The notes beneath the pieces are model-generated. The model was not told the origin of the DNA. It ran no database searches and was given only the letters and a program-made list of their open reading frames with translations. This document shows positions 36,940 to 47,829 of a DNA stretch of 64,000 nt, piece by piece. Origin of the DNA: an uncultured Planctomycetaceae bacterium (GTDB lineage Bacteria > Planctomycetota > Planctomycetia > Planctomycetales > Planctomycetaceae); assembly GCA_943787265.1 (NCBI GenBank), contig CALSLT010000004.1:1-64000 (forward strand). The letters run 5' to 3'. The number at the start of each line of letters is the position of its first letter. The first letter of the stretch is position 1. Both the position numbers and the translations under genes were made by a program.

Positions 36940-39396
36940 TTATTTTCTGTACAGAAAAGAGTCTGACGTTAGCAGAGAAACGAGGAGTTCTTTGAAACTG
37001 CCTTCACTTTCGACGTAAGCAGTGTCCATCGCAATGAGCGTTCGGGAGTCGCTCAACAGTTCGTTGCGTCCCATCCAGTATCGAAAGACGTGGCGAATGA
37101 AGCTCTGTCGAACAAGGTCGGATTTCGCCAGCTGTTCCATCATCTCCCGCACGTTGCCGACTTCCTGATCGAGCGACGTGTCTCCTGTATGCGTGATCGC
37201 GCCCGTTGTGTCGACGGCTTTGCCCTGCTCCGTTGCCCGCCATCTTCCGACGTGATTGAACGCTTCGAATGGCATCCCCAGCGGGTTCATCTTTTTGTGG
37301 CACCGCCAGCATTCTGCATCGTGAACGACACTGAATCGTTCGCGGAGCGTTTTGTGTTGGTCGTCGGGAATCTGAGCATCAACATTGATCGGCACGTCCA
37401 TCACGACGCCGGCAAGCAGTTTTTCGCGAATCCACTTTCCGCGACGCACCGGGGCGTTGTCAAAGTTTCCGCTGTGAGCAATCAGCCAGCTTGGCTGTGT
37501 GAGAACCCCACAACGCTGGTCCTTTGGTGCCCGAAACACCTTGCCGTTCTGGCGAACCAGAATGTCGCCGCTCTTGTTCCTGTCGTACTCTTGCTCGAAG
37601 GGGTCGAGATTGTAGCTCTGCACAAGGTGCGTTTGCCGATAATTCTCTTTGCCTCGAGCACGCTGAATCTGCTGGGCGTCGTTAGTCCCGTTCCAATACG
37701 CCAGGACGACCTTGTCTGTGGTCAACAATTCGTAGAGCACATTATTGTCATCCAGCAGGATGTGTCGAATCAGGCTGTCAGTGTCGTATGCCAGCTTTGA
37801 AGCACTGCCCTGAACGAACTGTTTAAAGCCGTCGCGTTTCGTGAACTTGTCAACGTCCTTGAAGACTTCATCCGCTTTATAATAGCCGAAGAACTCGCGG
37901 AAGAACTGCAGAATGCGAGGATTGGGAGTCGAGAGATAGGTGCGATTGTGAGTGGTCACCCAGCCATTCTGTCGAGCATCCAGAAGTCTCCTCACAACGC
38001 GTTCGACGTCAGCACGCGTTTTCAGTTTTCCCTCTTTCATTTCGACGACCAGGGAACTGTGTCCGGCCGCCCAGGCAGGTCTTGGCGTCGACATCGTGCG
38101 TTTAACAGGCGCTTCGCTGTTCTTTGTGTAGACGTCGACGGTCTCGATTTCGTCCACGCCGAATGCTGGCTTGTTTTGAAACGCGTAGTGAATCGCATAA
38201 GTCAATTCGTGCGGTGAGAGAAACCTGCGATCATGCTCGTCAGTATTACCCAGACCCAACTCCATGCGATAAACGAATTCCGGCGTCAGCGTGACGTATA
38301 TCAAAACCGCCTGCAGCGCCATCTTGTTTCCAAGTTCGGCGTTCTTCTGGAAAACGTTGTTCCAATAACTTTCGTATTCGTCTTCGCCAGGCGGTCGCCG
38401 CAGGAACAGTTTGAAGGCAACATCCAGAGCTTTGTTGAAGTCTTCGCGAGGCACTGTCCCGTCGGTTTGCACGATCTTCTGAAAGATCACGGGGACTCGC
38501 CCGCGGTATTCGTTTGCGGAAGTTGTCACTCCTCCGACAAACATGGCTTCGTTGTTGCCAGTTCGACTTCCCTTGTTCTTCACCTGGGTAACAATCCGCA
38601 CTTTTTGGCCTACCGTCAGAATCCGAGCCATCGTCTCCGCATTGACCAACAGCGCTTCCAGCGAAGACTGATCCGCGACAATCGAGGCGTAGTCAGTAAA
38701 TCCTGATGCGTGATGCACGAATTCGAAAAACGGGTTGGCGTACTTCTGGTCGGCAAAATACCGAGTCGCCATCAGCTTGCCTTTATGAGGGCCGCGCGTG
38801 ATCAGATGGTTGCCCGTTCCTCCAATCTTGACGCTGTACCTGGGAGCTCGCCCATAGGCGTTGCCCCAGATCGCGTCGTAAATAATCGGCCGCTGCCGCC
38901 ACAATCGAGACGGCGTGTACGGCATCTCTTTCACGCTTCCGTCGAACAGCGTCGTGTGATCGACGTAATTTCCGAACTGCGGAAGTAGCAATTTCTTGTC
39001 CAGCCCGAAGCCACGGCCAAACTGCGTCAGCTCGGCTTCAACCTGCTTGAGAAACTCAGACTTTACGGACGTCTTCGGCTGAGTGCTGTCTTCAGGCGGC
39101 ATCTCGCCAAACTGCACCTGAGCGAAAATCCGGTTCCAGGTTCGGGCCGTCTCGTCGTTCGACATGTCATGGCCGACGGTATCGAGACGCAGTTCGCCTT
39201 CCTGATTATCCAGCCCGTGGCAGTCAACGCAAAATTCTGTCACGAAACGCTTGGCTTGCGTCTCAAACGCGATCGGGCCCGAAGCGTCTTGTCCGGCGAC
39301 GTCCGCTGACAATGCCACCAGAAGAAGTGCAATCGATAACGCGGAATTAAACAACAGACGTAGACGATAGGTTGACTTTAGTAGTTTTGGATTCAT
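36940..39396 (-). CDS. DUF1592/DUF1588/DUF1585-type protein with haem motifs
   Basis: An 818-aa exported protein (signal peptide ends DVAGQ, about residue 35). Two CxxCH haem-attachment motifs are visible: CVDCH near residue 56 and CWRCH in the C-terminal third (CWRCHKKMNPLG). Between them is the helical PSD set usual in planctomycetes (DUF1587, DUF1595, DUF1592, DUF1588, DUF1585): KMALQAVLIYVTLTPEFVYRMEL, TPRPAWAAGH, LTQPSWLIAHSGN, VRQSFIRHVFRYWMGRNE. It starts an operon with DUF1552 and the LRR gene. Redox or electron-transfer role is inferred from haem motifs only. Confidence 0.9.
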   Translation of the reverse strand: MNPKLLKSTYRLRLLFNSALSIALLLVALSADVAGQDASGPIAFETQAKRFVTEFCVDCHGLDNQEGELRLDTVGHDMSNDETARTWNRIFAQVQFGEMPPEDSTQPKTSVKSEFLKQVEAELTQFGRGFGLDKKLLLPQFGNYVDHTTLFDGSVKEMPYTPSRLWRQRPIIYDAIWGNAYGRAPRYSVKIGGTGNHLITRGPHKGKLMATRYFADQKYANPFFEFVHHASGFTDYASIVADQSSLEALLVNAETMARILTVGQKVRIVTQVKNKGSRTGNNEAMFVGGVTTSANEYRGRVPVIFQKIVQTDGTVPREDFNKALDVAFKLFLRRPPGEDEYESYWNNVFQKNAELGNKMALQAVLIYVTLTPEFVYRMELGLGNTDEHDRRFLSPHELTYAIHYAFQNKPAFGVDEIETVDVYTKNSEAPVKRTMSTPRPAWAAGHSSLVVEMKEGKLKTRADVERVVRRLLDARQNGWVTTHNRTYLSTPNPRILQFFREFFGYYKADEVFKDVDKFTKRDGFKQFVQGSASKLAYDTDSLIRHILLDDNNVLYELLTTDKVVLAYWNGTNDAQQIQRARGKENYRQTHLVQSYNLDPFEQEYDRNKSGDILVRQNGKVFRAPKDQRCGVLTQPSWLIAHSGNFDNAPVRRGKWIREKLLAGVVMDVPINVDAQIPDDQHKTLRERFSVVHDAECWRCHKKMNPLGMPFEAFNHVGRWRATEQGKAVDTTGAITHTGDTSLDQEVGNVREMMEQLAKSDLVRQSFIRHVFRYWMGRNELLSDSRTLIAMDTAYVESEGSFKELLVSLLTSDSFLYRK

Positions 39397-39491
39397 AGGG
39401 CTGCTATTGGGGAGGGGATAAGAGTCCGAACTCTATTGGCAATACGCATCGTCCACCTCTGAGACTCTCATTCGCTGCGGGCAACACCGCG

Positions 39492-40916
39492 CTACTTTTG
39501 CTTCGCGATCAAGTCGGCCATCGACGTTGCGAAGGAATCGCCTAATCGAACGAAGAACTTGCCGCTGCCCAGGTAGTGATAAGGGCGGTCGCTGCCAACT
39601 GTGTTCCACACATAATAGTTTTCCGGCCACCCGGCATTAAAGACCTCCAGCGAATCAAGAGCGTATTCGGTATAGCTTTCGACCGCCACGACGTTGCCCT
39701 TGAATTCCGGCACGGCGGCGGCTTCACGCTGGGCGACCGAAACCGCGTTTTCATCCACCTTTTCTTTGGTCTGGCCGGTCCCGAGGACCCCGATGACGAA
39801 GGGCATCTGTGGCGTCTTGTACTCGCGGCGGATCTCTTTGATGAAGGCAACCATGTTGTCCTTGTAGTTGGCCTTAAAGTGTTTATTGAACTGGTCGTTG
39901 AATCCCTGGAACCAGACAAATCCGGCGAGCTCGTATCCAGCGTCCGAATCGTAGGCCGGATGATTCTCCTTCAGGTTGTCCAGCACCTCATGAACCGCCT
40001 CGTTCATCATGCGGTAGTTGAGGCCGGGGTCGTCCATGTTGAACGGCTTGGGTTTACGCGGTGCGCGTGGCTCACGGGGTTTGCGCAGCTTCTTGCGTGC
40101 CTTCTCGTCGGCGGTTTTCAACTGCTCGTCATAGGCAGCTAGATCGGCTTTGTACTTCTCCTGGTCCTGCGGGAACGACTTGACGGCGGCCTCGTAGCGT
40201 TTCAGGGCCTCTTCCGACTTGACCTTGGCCTCCGCATGCTCAGGGGTGGCCTTGAAGTCAGGCAACGAGGGCGGGCGAAAATCGTAGTTCAGCGACTTGC
40301 CGCCCCACGAGGTCTTGATGATCAGGATTGGGCCGGCGATCTTCTGCGCGATCGAAAGGCCGAAGCTGTATTCGGGGCCGATCTTGATCGGATCGCCACC
40401 GTAGCCCACCGCCAATTTTCCGGACTTCCTGTTTTTATCCGCGATGGAATTGATGTAGACCCGGTCCGAGACGGCGCTCGCCGCGACAACATCCTTCTGA
40501 TAGGCCTCGAGAGTCGCTTTCATCCGTTCCGCTTCGGCTTCCGCGGCCGCCTTTTGAGTGGCGTCCGTCATCGTCTTGATTTTTGGGTCCCCAATGCCGC
40601 CCGTCAGTTCGTTGAGTTGCTTCGCCAGCGCCAGCGTTTCGTCGAGCCGCTGCCCGGAAAGCTTCGCATCCTTCCCGAAGACCAGGTCAATGAGGGCTTT
40701 GTCTTTGGGGCCGTCCACATTGAACAGTGTGCCCATAGTATGTCCCCTGCTGTGCCCCACCATGTTGGACTGGCCCGCCAGGATGAAGACCTTCACGGGA
40801 GGCGGCTCGGCTACAGCCGTGTCGATCAGAGCAACCGTCATCAAGCACGAGGCAATCGTGAGAAAACAAAGCCGGCCGGATAAGCGGCCAGGCAAGCAGT
40901 GAGTTGAAGTTATCAT
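39492..40916 (-). CDS. Secreted SASA/GDSL-type carbohydrate esterase
   Basis: A 474-aa protein. The ATG at 40916 is preferred; AAAGG lies about 11 bases upstream and the leader then reads MITSTHCLPGRLSGRLCFLT. Ser-nucleophile block: FILAGQSNMVGHSRGH at about 44-59 (Ser near 50), typical of the sialate O-acetylesterase (SASA) domain. A second block (AGFVWFQGFNDQF) gives the family's conserved WxQG. Between about 100 and 310 is a long, charged insert with many Lys/Glu/Ala and a Pro/Arg-rich stretch (RKKLRKPREPRAPRKPKP). Likely removes acetyl groups from glycans; target unknown. Divergent from the regulator at 41208. Confidence 0.85.
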   Translation of the reverse strand: MITSTHCLPGRLSGRLCFLTIASCLMTVALIDTAVAEPPPVKVFILAGQSNMVGHSRGHTMGTLFNVDGPKDKALIDLVFGKDAKLSGQRLDETLALAKQLNELTGGIGDPKIKTMTDATQKAAAEAEAERMKATLEAYQKDVVAASAVSDRVYINSIADKNRKSGKLAVGYGGDPIKIGPEYSFGLSIAQKIAGPILIIKTSWGGKSLNYDFRPPSLPDFKATPEHAEAKVKSEEALKRYEAAVKSFPQDQEKYKADLAAYDEQLKTADEKARKKLRKPREPRAPRKPKPFNMDDPGLNYRMMNEAVHEVLDNLKENHPAYDSDAGYELAGFVWFQGFNDQFNKHFKANYKDNMVAFIKEIRREYKTPQMPFVIGVLGTGQTKEKVDENAVSVAQREAAAVPEFKGNVVAVESYTEYALDSLEVFNAGWPENYYVWNTVGSDRPYHYLGSGKFFVRLGDSFATSMADLIAKQK

Positions 40917-41207
40917 CGATGGGCTGCCTTTCATGTTGTCGGGAGTCTCGAAGCGGTTGTCTGAAGAATTGTCCTGTGCTGTCACTTATGCGAACGGCCG
41001 ACGGGTTCTTATCAAACGAAGTTCAATTCACAACAAGGCAGGCGACTGCCACGACTCTGCCGAAGTGTTGGTGTCGTTATGCTCACGACTGTTATCCTCT
41101 GATGGTTGAGTCATCCTGACTTGCGAACCCTGACAAGGTGTGACGAGTGTAACTCGTCGTATCAACGAAACTGCGCAAATCCTCGACGAATACATGGCCC
41201 CACGCTC

Positions 41208-42383
41208 ATGCCCAGGATACGCCGCGTTGCCCTGAGCCTCGGTTTGGACTGGGCCTACAAACGACATACGGTCGTCTTTGCCGGAGCACAGCGGTATGCG
41301 AAAGAGCAGGGCTGGGAGACGGTCATCGATGAATTCGTTGACCAGCCCGCGCGATATGACGGAGTCATCGCTCGCGCGTCAAAATCGTTAGCTGAGCGGG
41401 CGATTCAGCGCACCGCTCCGCTGGTGAACGTCTGGCTCAATTCGCCCGTGAAGGATCTGTTTTCGGGGGTGTTCCCCGACTACGCGGCCAGCGGGCGATT
41501 GCGTGCCGAGCATCTGTTGGATCGTGGGTTCCGCAACTTCGCCGTGCTGACAAGTCGCGAAGCCGCTGCAAAACTGGAGTCCGCGGAGTTCCACCGATTG
41601 ATTCGCGAGGCGGGATGCGCGTGCGTTGCCGTCAAGACGCCGACGCACATTGCAGAGACCCACGCGAGATGGAAAGAGACCGAAGCACTCATCAACGATT
41701 GGATGGACCAGTGGCAGCTGCCGATCGGGGTCCACATGCATTCCGATTCCATGGGGCGAATCGTGGCACCGAAGTGTCTCGAACGCGGCTGGCGAGTTCC
41801 GGAAAATGTCGGGATCGTCGCCGGGATGAACGAAGAATCGATCTGCGAACAACTCGAACCGTCGCTCAGCAGTGTGGAGATGGGCTATGAACGCGTCGGC
41901 TACCAGGCGGCCGAACTGCTGGACCGCTTGATGGACAAGAAACGGAGAAGCTCGAAGAAGAAGGCGACGCGATCCGATCCGTCGCACATCTTGATTCCAC
42001 CGCAAGGTCTGATCGTGCGCGAGTCCACAGACTTCTATTCCGTCGAAGACAAACTGGTGGCCGCGGCACTGGCATTCATCGCCGCGAACAGCCATCGGCC
42101 AATCAGCCAGGACGACGTGGCTGCCGCCGCCTCAACCGGCGTGAGAACGCTCCAGATCCGTTTTCGCGAAACGCTGGATCGTCCCAACGCCACCGTCATC
42201 CGCCAGGTGCGCATCGACCGCGCGAAACGCGAACTGACCCAAACCAACAAGTCGATGGCGACGATCGCCAGAGACGTCGGCTTCAGCAGTGCTGAACGAC
42301 TGAACGAAGTCTTCCGTCGCGAGTTAGGTATTTCGCCAAGCCAGTATCGCAAGCAGAGATGCCTGGAAAACGTGATGCGATAG
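41208..42383 (+). CDS. XylR-type transcriptional regulator
   Basis: A 391-aa regulator starting MPRIRRVALSLGLDWAYKR. Residues 1-265 are a periplasmic-binding-like sensor (DLFSGVFPDYAASGRLRAEHLLDRGFRNF, ENVGIVAGMNEE); about 290-391 are an AraC HTH pair (ISQDDVAAAASTGVRTLQIRF and MATIARDVGFSSAERLNEVF). It is divergently arranged with the SASA esterase (291-base gap), so that gene is the most obvious target. It is not a close copy of the regulator at 17072-18223. Frame continues upstream to 41106 without a better start. Confidence 0.9.
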   Translation: MPRIRRVALSLGLDWAYKRHTVVFAGAQRYAKEQGWETVIDEFVDQPARYDGVIARASKSLAERAIQRTAPLVNVWLNSPVKDLFSGVFPDYAASGRLRAEHLLDRGFRNFAVLTSREAAAKLESAEFHRLIREAGCACVAVKTPTHIAETHARWKETEALINDWMDQWQLPIGVHMHSDSMGRIVAPKCLERGWRVPENVGIVAGMNEESICEQLEPSLSSVEMGYERVGYQAAELLDRLMDKKRRSSKKKATRSDPSHILIPPQGLIVRESTDFYSVEDKLVAAALAFIAANSHRPISQDDVAAAASTGVRTLQIRFRETLDRPNATVIRQVRIDRAKRELTQTNKSMATIARDVGFSSAERLNEVFRRELGISPSQYRKQRCLENVMR

Positions 42384-42709
42384 CTCCGGTCATCCCGGGC
42401 CGCTGAGTGTCCACACGTTATGGATGCACGTCGCAAATGCGCGAGCCTGAATTGAACAGCGCCACTTCAGTCCGAAAGACCTGCAAACCAGCTGCGGCCT
42501 GGAGATGAGTGTCGCGGATCGCTCCGTGATCCAACGTCTGAAAAAGACGGATGGCACGTCGAGATTGGATCAGAACAGCGGGATGGCCGCCGACCGCGCG
42601 CTCGGCGTTGAGAAACCTGGACAACGACGGATAAGTCTTCGTTCTCCCGAATCATCGCCACGTTTCCGAAACCATCGTCCCGATCGATATGTGACTGAAT
42701 GCCGCTCAG
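42384..42709. other. Gap between converging genes
   Basis: About 326 bases between the regulator stop and the DUF1501 stop. One minus-strand frame (42418-42624) has some natural-looking residues but no motif I know, so I leave it unnamed. No clear hairpin terminator was found by eye. Confidence 0.4.
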
Positions 42710-43990
42710 TCAGCCTGACAAACCAGGAATCGGCTCGCCCCGATCCGTAATTGGCACAGGTCGATCTCCATCGTAAAGATTTTTTGAATAGTCGACTCCA
42801 ACGGCCGCACAGATCGTCGCGAAGAAATTGGGCACGGAAACCGGGCTCTGCAGAATCTTTTTGGACATTTCATCGGTAACACCCCATGCGCCGCGATGCT
42901 TCAAGCCGCCACCGGCGAGCACGCAGCTAAAGGCCGTTCCCTGATGTGCCCGCCCACCGCGAGCGTCGAAGCCCGCTGGGCGGCCGAACTCGGTCGTAAT
43001 CACGATCAGCGTCTTGTCCAGCAGTTGCCTGGATTCAAGATCGACGATCAACGTCGAGACCGCGCTGTCGAGTTCGCGGATCAATTTGTATTGATCGAGA
43101 ATCCCTTCGTGGTGCACGTCCCAGCCGATTCCGTTGAGGAAATTGAGGTTGTGTGAGACTTCGATGAATCGGACGCCACGTTCGACAAGTCGGCGGCTCA
43201 GCAGACAGCGTTGCCCGAACTCGCCACCGTAGGATTCGCGCAACGCAGCTGGCTCTCGCTCGATGTCGAACGCGCTGGAAAACGCCGGACCGCTCAATCG
43301 CAAACTCTCATCGATCGCCGCTTCGTACTCGGCAATTCGCGGATCAGCGGAGTCGGCGTTCTTTCTCAGCGTCGAAAGAAATTCCTCACGGCGCGACTGG
43401 CGCGCGTTAGAGATTCTGTCAGGGCGAGACAAACCGGCTGGGCCTTCGCTGGTGTCGGTCAGATAAAGATAGCCGGCTCGCGGCCCGAGAAATCCCGGCC
43501 CGCGCGTGACGTTCGGATACCCGATGAGCACGTACGGCGGCGCGTCCTCCGACGCTGCTCCGCGTTCATGCGCGACGATCGATCCTAACGAAGGATAAGT
43601 GACCGTCCCGGTGATTGGCCGTCCCGTGTGCATCCGATTTGTCGCGGCGGCATGTTCATCGATGACCTCATGATGAACCGTCCGAACGGCCGTCACGCGG
43701 TCCATCAGCGGCGCGAGTTTTTCGAGGTGTTCGCAGACTTGAACGCCCTGCACTGCCGTGTCGATCGATTCGTAGTAGGAACCCGGTTTGCGCTGCTTGG
43801 GATCGCCTTTGCGTTTTGGATCGAACGAGTCGATCTGGCCCATTCCTCCGCCAAGCCAGATAGAGATTACATGCTCGGCCTTGCCGCGAACGGGTGATGC
43901 GACCGTGCGAGATGAGGCTGCACAAGAAGCGGCTGCGGCTGCTGAGGTAGCGAGGAGGGCACGGCGATTCATTTTCATATTGATAGACAT
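42710..43990 (-). CDS. DUF1501 protein with Tat-like signal
   Basis: A 426-aa exported protein. The ATG at 43990 lies one base after the TGA of the upstream gene (TGACATG). N-terminus [20 protein letters not shown] has a twin-Arg leader. The body is DUF1501 (sulfatase-superfamily-like fold): [51 protein letters not shown]-like segment ([20 protein letters not shown]). DUF1501 is nearly always paired with DUF1549/DUF1553 proteins in planctomycetes, as here. Biochemical role not established. Confidence 0.92.
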   Translation of the reverse strand: MSINMKMNRRALLATSAAAAASCAASSRTVASPVRGKAEHVISIWLGGGMGQIDSFDPKRKGDPKQRKPGSYYESIDTAVQGVQVCEHLEKLAPLMDRVTAVRTVHHEVIDEHAAATNRMHTGRPITGTVTYPSLGSIVAHERGAASEDAPPYVLIGYPNVTRGPGFLGPRAGYLYLTDTSEGPAGLSRPDRISNARQSRREEFLSTLRKNADSADPRIAEYEAAIDESLRLSGPAFSSAFDIEREPAALRESYGGEFGQRCLLSRRLVERGVRFIEVSHNLNFLNGIGWDVHHEGILDQYKLIRELDSAVSTLIVDLESRQLLDKTLIVITTEFGRPAGFDARGGRAHQGTAFSCVLAGGGLKHRGAWGVTDEMSKKILQSPVSVPNFFATICAAVGVDYSKNLYDGDRPVPITDRGEPIPGLSG

Positions 43991-43991
43991 G

Positions 43992-46900
43992 TCAGGGCAT
44001 CCAGACAAACTCGTGGTGGTTCAACAAACTCCACACCACATCTTCGTAAACCTTGCGCCAATCTCCGGCTAGCCGCGGGTCGGGTGGGGGACCCTGGCGA
44101 ACTCGGCGGGCGTTTTCGATTTGGATCTCGTTGGCCTTGTGACGGCCGTGGTTGAACCACGTGACCAACGGCAGCTGCGTGAGCGGTTCTGGCTGGACGA
44201 CCTCAGAATCGGGGACGACACGGTCGTCGAATTCCGCAGCAAGGGCGCTGGCGAATTTGGTGCGTTCCGCAGGTTTTGGCATCCTTGTCAGGATGCGAAG
44301 GAAGAGCGCTTCGACTAACGAATCGGCGGATTCCGCTTCGACCGCCAGCCGCGCCAGTTTGCTGTTGATCGAAGCTCGGGAAAGCGTGTCGACGAGGACG
44401 CCGTTGGAGAGAATGCCAGGTTGAAGCACGTTCGGATCGGTCTCACGTTTGACGACCGGCATTTGCCGTGAGCCAGTCCAGCCGAAGGCTTCGAGAACAT
44501 CCACAATGGGTTGAGCCCGCGGAAGGGCGAGACTTGGCCGATCACGTTCGTTATTCAGACTCGCCAGCATCCAGCCGCGTGTCGGATAGCCGAGCGTTTG
44601 GCGATTGCTGAGATTCCGGCGACCGTCGTGAACGAAGGTCAGTTTGCCGACATCCATCGTCACGCCCGTCGCGGCGTAGAGCGAGTCGACGATCTGCTCG
44701 GCGCTCAAACGGCGACGATCAGGCGCGAGGAAAAGGCGGCGATCGGGCGGCGCGGCGAGGTTGTCGCCGACTGCCTCACTTTGGTAAGCCGCAGACGTCA
44801 TGATGAGTGCAGCGACGTGGCGAAGTTCGTAGTTATGCGAGACCAATTCTTTTGCGAGCCAGTCCAGCAGTTGCTGGTGGCTCGGATCGGCGCCTTCCCA
44901 ATCGTGCGCGGGCTCGACAAGCCCCGCGCCCATCAGCCGGCGCCAGAGCCGGTTGACGATCACTTGCGAAAAGCGGCGGTTTTCCGGTGAGGTAATCAGC
45001 GCAGCCAGACGTTCGCGATGGTCGTCGGGATTGCGCATCAGTCGATCGACTTGCGGCCCGTCTGCGGCGCCGGTGACGTCAGCGAACGGCCATTCCGGCG
45101 GGACGGCGTCGCCGGGCTTTAGCGTCACTTGAATCAAAGCATCGCCTTGCTTACCTGCGAAGAAACCAACTGGAACCTGGCTGCTGGTCGGCGCGGAAGC
45201 TGGTTTGCGTTGGAACATCGCCGCGAGCGAAAAAAGGTCGCGTTGCGTGGTGTCGTGATAGGGCGAATCGTGGCAACGCGCGCATTGCAGCTCGATCCCC
45301 AGAAACGCGGACGCGACGATGTGGCCCTTGGCGGCGAAGGGAGCGTCGTTCTCGGCAGCCATCGCAAACCCAGCGCTGCCGCCTTCGTGCCGACCGCCGC
45401 GCATCAGGATCAATTCGGTCACCAGCCGGTCGAGCGGTTTGCGGTCGCGCAGCGAATCATGGAGGAAAAAGCGGAACGGGCCCGTGCTGCCTTGCGATTG
45501 ATTCAGGAGCGTCGGATTTTCGGCGAGAAGATCGAGCCACTCGCTGACGAAGTGATCGGCGCAGCGCTCGTCGTTCAGCTGCTGCTGGATCGCGATTGTG
45601 CGTTTGTCAGGTTTTTTGTCGGCAAGAAACGCAAGAACCTCGGCCTCGGTCGGCGGAATGCCGATGGTGTCGAGCGAGACGCGGCGGAGGAAGGCTTCGT
45701 CGGAGACCAGATTCGGCGCAGCAACTTCGTCAGGCGTGACGGGCCGAGCCGGCCATTCGGCGCCGGAATCGATCCATTCGCGTAACCGTTTCACCTGAGA
45801 CGGATCGAGCGCATCGCTGGTTGGTGGCATCCGAGCGTCTTCGTCGTCGGTCGTGATCCGCGCGATAAGTTCGCTCGCATCGGCATCGCCCGGCGTGATC
45901 GCTTTGAGCGCGTCTTTGCGGGAATCGAGCCGCAGATCGCCTTTGTCTTTCTCGCCATGACAGCGGAAGCAGTGTTCGCTGAGGATCGGCAGCACCTCAT
46001 CGTGGAATTTGGCGGCTTTCTCTGCGTTGACGCCGGAACTCTGGGCGAGCGCGCGATTGGCCCTGGCCTGGAGGAACGCATCGATCGTATGTTCGGCGGC
46101 ATCCGGGATTTCGGGCGCTGCATTCGCCTCAACCCACGTTTTCGCGATTTCATGCCGCGTTTTCCAGAATGCATCCTGCGTCGCCGCGGCTGCCCGGCGT
46201 TGGCGATCATCGTTAGCCGCCAACCTCGCTTCGATCTTCTTCAACTCGGGTTCGATCGCGGCGTCCGTCAACTCCAGCAGCTGATCACGGCCGACCGGAG
46301 TCAAAACGCGAAACATCTTTTCGCCTTCGCGACGGACGGCGACGCCGACTTCGCCCGTCTCGACTCGCGCCCGCTGACCGCCGACGATCATTTCTAACAC
46401 GACACGAATTCGTTCCTCAGATTTAATCTCGACAACGCCGAGTTTTTCCTGCTGATGATACCCGGCAGGCCGAACGCCCGGCGCCGGCGGCTCGACAACC
46501 GGCGTGACCGGTTCTTCGCCGTTTGGCGGAACGTAGGTAATCGGATCGGTCGTCAGCGTGAGCTTGCCATCTATCCAAAGCCGGCTTTCGGCCCGCGCCC
46601 GGAGGAGAAATTCGTGTGTTCCCGGCTCCAGCTGGACGTCCGCGGCCATCCGGATCAAGAGCGGCGTGGCCCAGCCTTTGCGGATTCCCCACTCGTCGTA
46701 GCGCAGCGGAATTCGCGGTAGAATCATCGAATCGCCGGACCAACGTGCGGTCTCAACTGACGCGTCTTCGCTTTCGTGGAAAGTGACTAATACTTTGCCA
46801 GGCGCGATTTCGCCGATCTCCGGCGTTTGCGAGCGGATCTCGCGCCCGTACCGGCTCGCGATGGATTCGTCCGTCGCGAGTTCGCGATAAATTGCGATCG

Positions 46901-47573
46901 AATCGATCCAACCATCGAAGGTGCTGCCGGGATTGCCGCCCATCGACGAGCCGATCCAGACCGCGTCGTCGTCTACCACCGGCGGATCGGTCATCGGGCC
47001 ACCCAGATCCCAGGCGCCTTCGGTAGGTACGCCGTCGATCCAACCGCGCATCGTTTCGGGCTTACCAAACTCGTAAGTGATCGCGAGGTGGTGCCACTCC
47101 GGCTTTATCGCAAACGACAGTTTGGAGGTCCAACGCGCCCAGTGGTCGTCGCCCGGCTCCGGCGCGGCGGCGAAGAGAAAACTCAGCCGCGCTCGCCCGC
47201 CGCCCGTCGCCAATCGCAGCGCCCAGTTTTGATTCTCCTTGTCAAATCCGGGTGCGTGTGTCCGGCCCTTGCCGATGATGTAGAGCGCGGTCGCGTTCTT
47301 CGAATTCGCCGTTTTGACCCACGCTTCGATCGTAATCGCATCGCCATTTGTGAAATCGAACCGGCTCTCCGCGCCTTCGTCCGGAATCACAATCTTCGAA
47401 CCCGCGCCGTTGAATCTGGCGGCTTTGTTAGTCGGCGTGAATTGCGGAAATCCCGGCGGCCGCGGGCCCTCGTCGACAAGATCGAAATTCCAACTCGCGA
47501 CGGGCAAAATTTCCGCGGCAGCGACGCAGCAGGGCGTGCTCAGCAAAGCGATGACTATCAATAAAGGTCTCAT
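43992..47573 (-). CDS. LamG + PSCyt1 + DUF1549/DUF1553 multidomain protein
   Basis: A 1193-aa exported protein (signal peptide ends CVAAA). Order: about 25-250 concanavalin/LamG-like domain ([42 protein letters not shown]); about 260-440 a sheet-rich domain; about 525-610 planctomycete cytochrome C domain PSCyt1 with one CFRCH haem motif and [13 protein letters not shown]; about 630-840 DUF1549 ([25 protein letters not shown], a second CxxCH); about 860-1180 DUF1553 ([20 protein letters not shown]). The C-terminus is coupled to DUF1501. The added LamG domain suggests binding to a carbohydrate. Function is unknown in detail. Confidence 0.92.
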   Translation of the reverse strand: MRPLLIVIALLSTPCCVAAAEILPVASWNFDLVDEGPRPPGFPQFTPTNKAARFNGAGSKIVIPDEGAESRFDFTNGDAITIEAWVKTANSKNATALYIIGKGRTHAPGFDKENQNWALRLATGGGRARLSFLFAAAPEPGDDHWARWTSKLSFAIKPEWHHLAITYEFGKPETMRGWIDGVPTEGAWDLGGPMTDPPVVDDDAVWIGSSMGGNPGSTFDGWIDSIAIYRELATDESIASRYGREIRSQTPEIGEIAPGKVLVTFHESEDASVETARWSGDSMILPRIPLRYDEWGIRKGWATPLLIRMAADVQLEPGTHEFLLRARAESRLWIDGKLTLTTDPITYVPPNGEEPVTPVVEPPAPGVRPAGYHQQEKLGVVEIKSEERIRVVLEMIVGGQRARVETGEVGVAVRREGEKMFRVLTPVGRDQLLELTDAAIEPELKKIEARLAANDDRQRRAAAATQDAFWKTRHEIAKTWVEANAAPEIPDAAEHTIDAFLQARANRALAQSSGVNAEKAAKFHDEVLPILSEHCFRCHGEKDKGDLRLDSRKDALKAITPGDADASELIARITTDDEDARMPPTSDALDPSQVKRLREWIDSGAEWPARPVTPDEVAAPNLVSDEAFLRRVSLDTIGIPPTEAEVLAFLADKKPDKRTIAIQQQLNDERCADHFVSEWLDLLAENPTLLNQSQGSTGPFRFFLHDSLRDRKPLDRLVTELILMRGGRHEGGSAGFAMAAENDAPFAAKGHIVASAFLGIELQCARCHDSPYHDTTQRDLFSLAAMFQRKPASAPTSSQVPVGFFAGKQGDALIQVTLKPGDAVPPEWPFADVTGAADGPQVDRLMRNPDDHRERLAALITSPENRRFSQVIVNRLWRRLMGAGLVEPAHDWEGADPSHQQLLDWLAKELVSHNYELRHVAALIMTSAAYQSEAVGDNLAAPPDRRLFLAPDRRRLSAEQIVDSLYAATGVTMDVGKLTFVHDGRRNLSNRQTLGYPTRGWMLASLNNERDRPSLALPRAQPIVDVLEAFGWTGSRQMPVVKRETDPNVLQPGILSNGVLVDTLSRASINSKLARLAVEAESADSLVEALFLRILTRMPKPAERTKFASALAAEFDDRVVPDSEVVQPEPLTQLPLVTWFNHGRHKANEIQIENARRVRQGPPPDPRLAGDWRKVYEDVVWSLLNHHEFVWMP

Positions 47574-47786
47574 GCAGGTACACGTTACTTTGTCCGCGCA
47601 GTGTCTGCAATTTCGAGAAGTCTGAAGAAATACCCCGATCGCGGTTCACGGCCACTCAACGGGCTTAAAGACGCTCAGCGTTGTGACAATATAATTACCG
47701 AGCAAATCGCAGGAACCTGCCATCGTTCGGCACGATGCTCGCAGGCCAGACGGGTACGAGGAAGGCATGCGGTAGCCCATGACTGG

Positions 47787-47798
47787 TGGACACCTGAA
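47787..47798 (+). repeat. IS3-type left terminal repeat core
   Basis: TGGACACCTGAA, perfectly inverted at 49017-49028. Confidence 0.8.
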
Positions 47799-47829
47799 GG
47801 ATTGCAAAGAATCCTTTCAGGAGACCGTT

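Noticed and set aside
42418..42624. Minus-strand frame of 68 codons between the regulator and DUF1501
   Set aside because: Some protein-like composition but no motif, no ribosome site, and a forward frame of similar length overlaps it.
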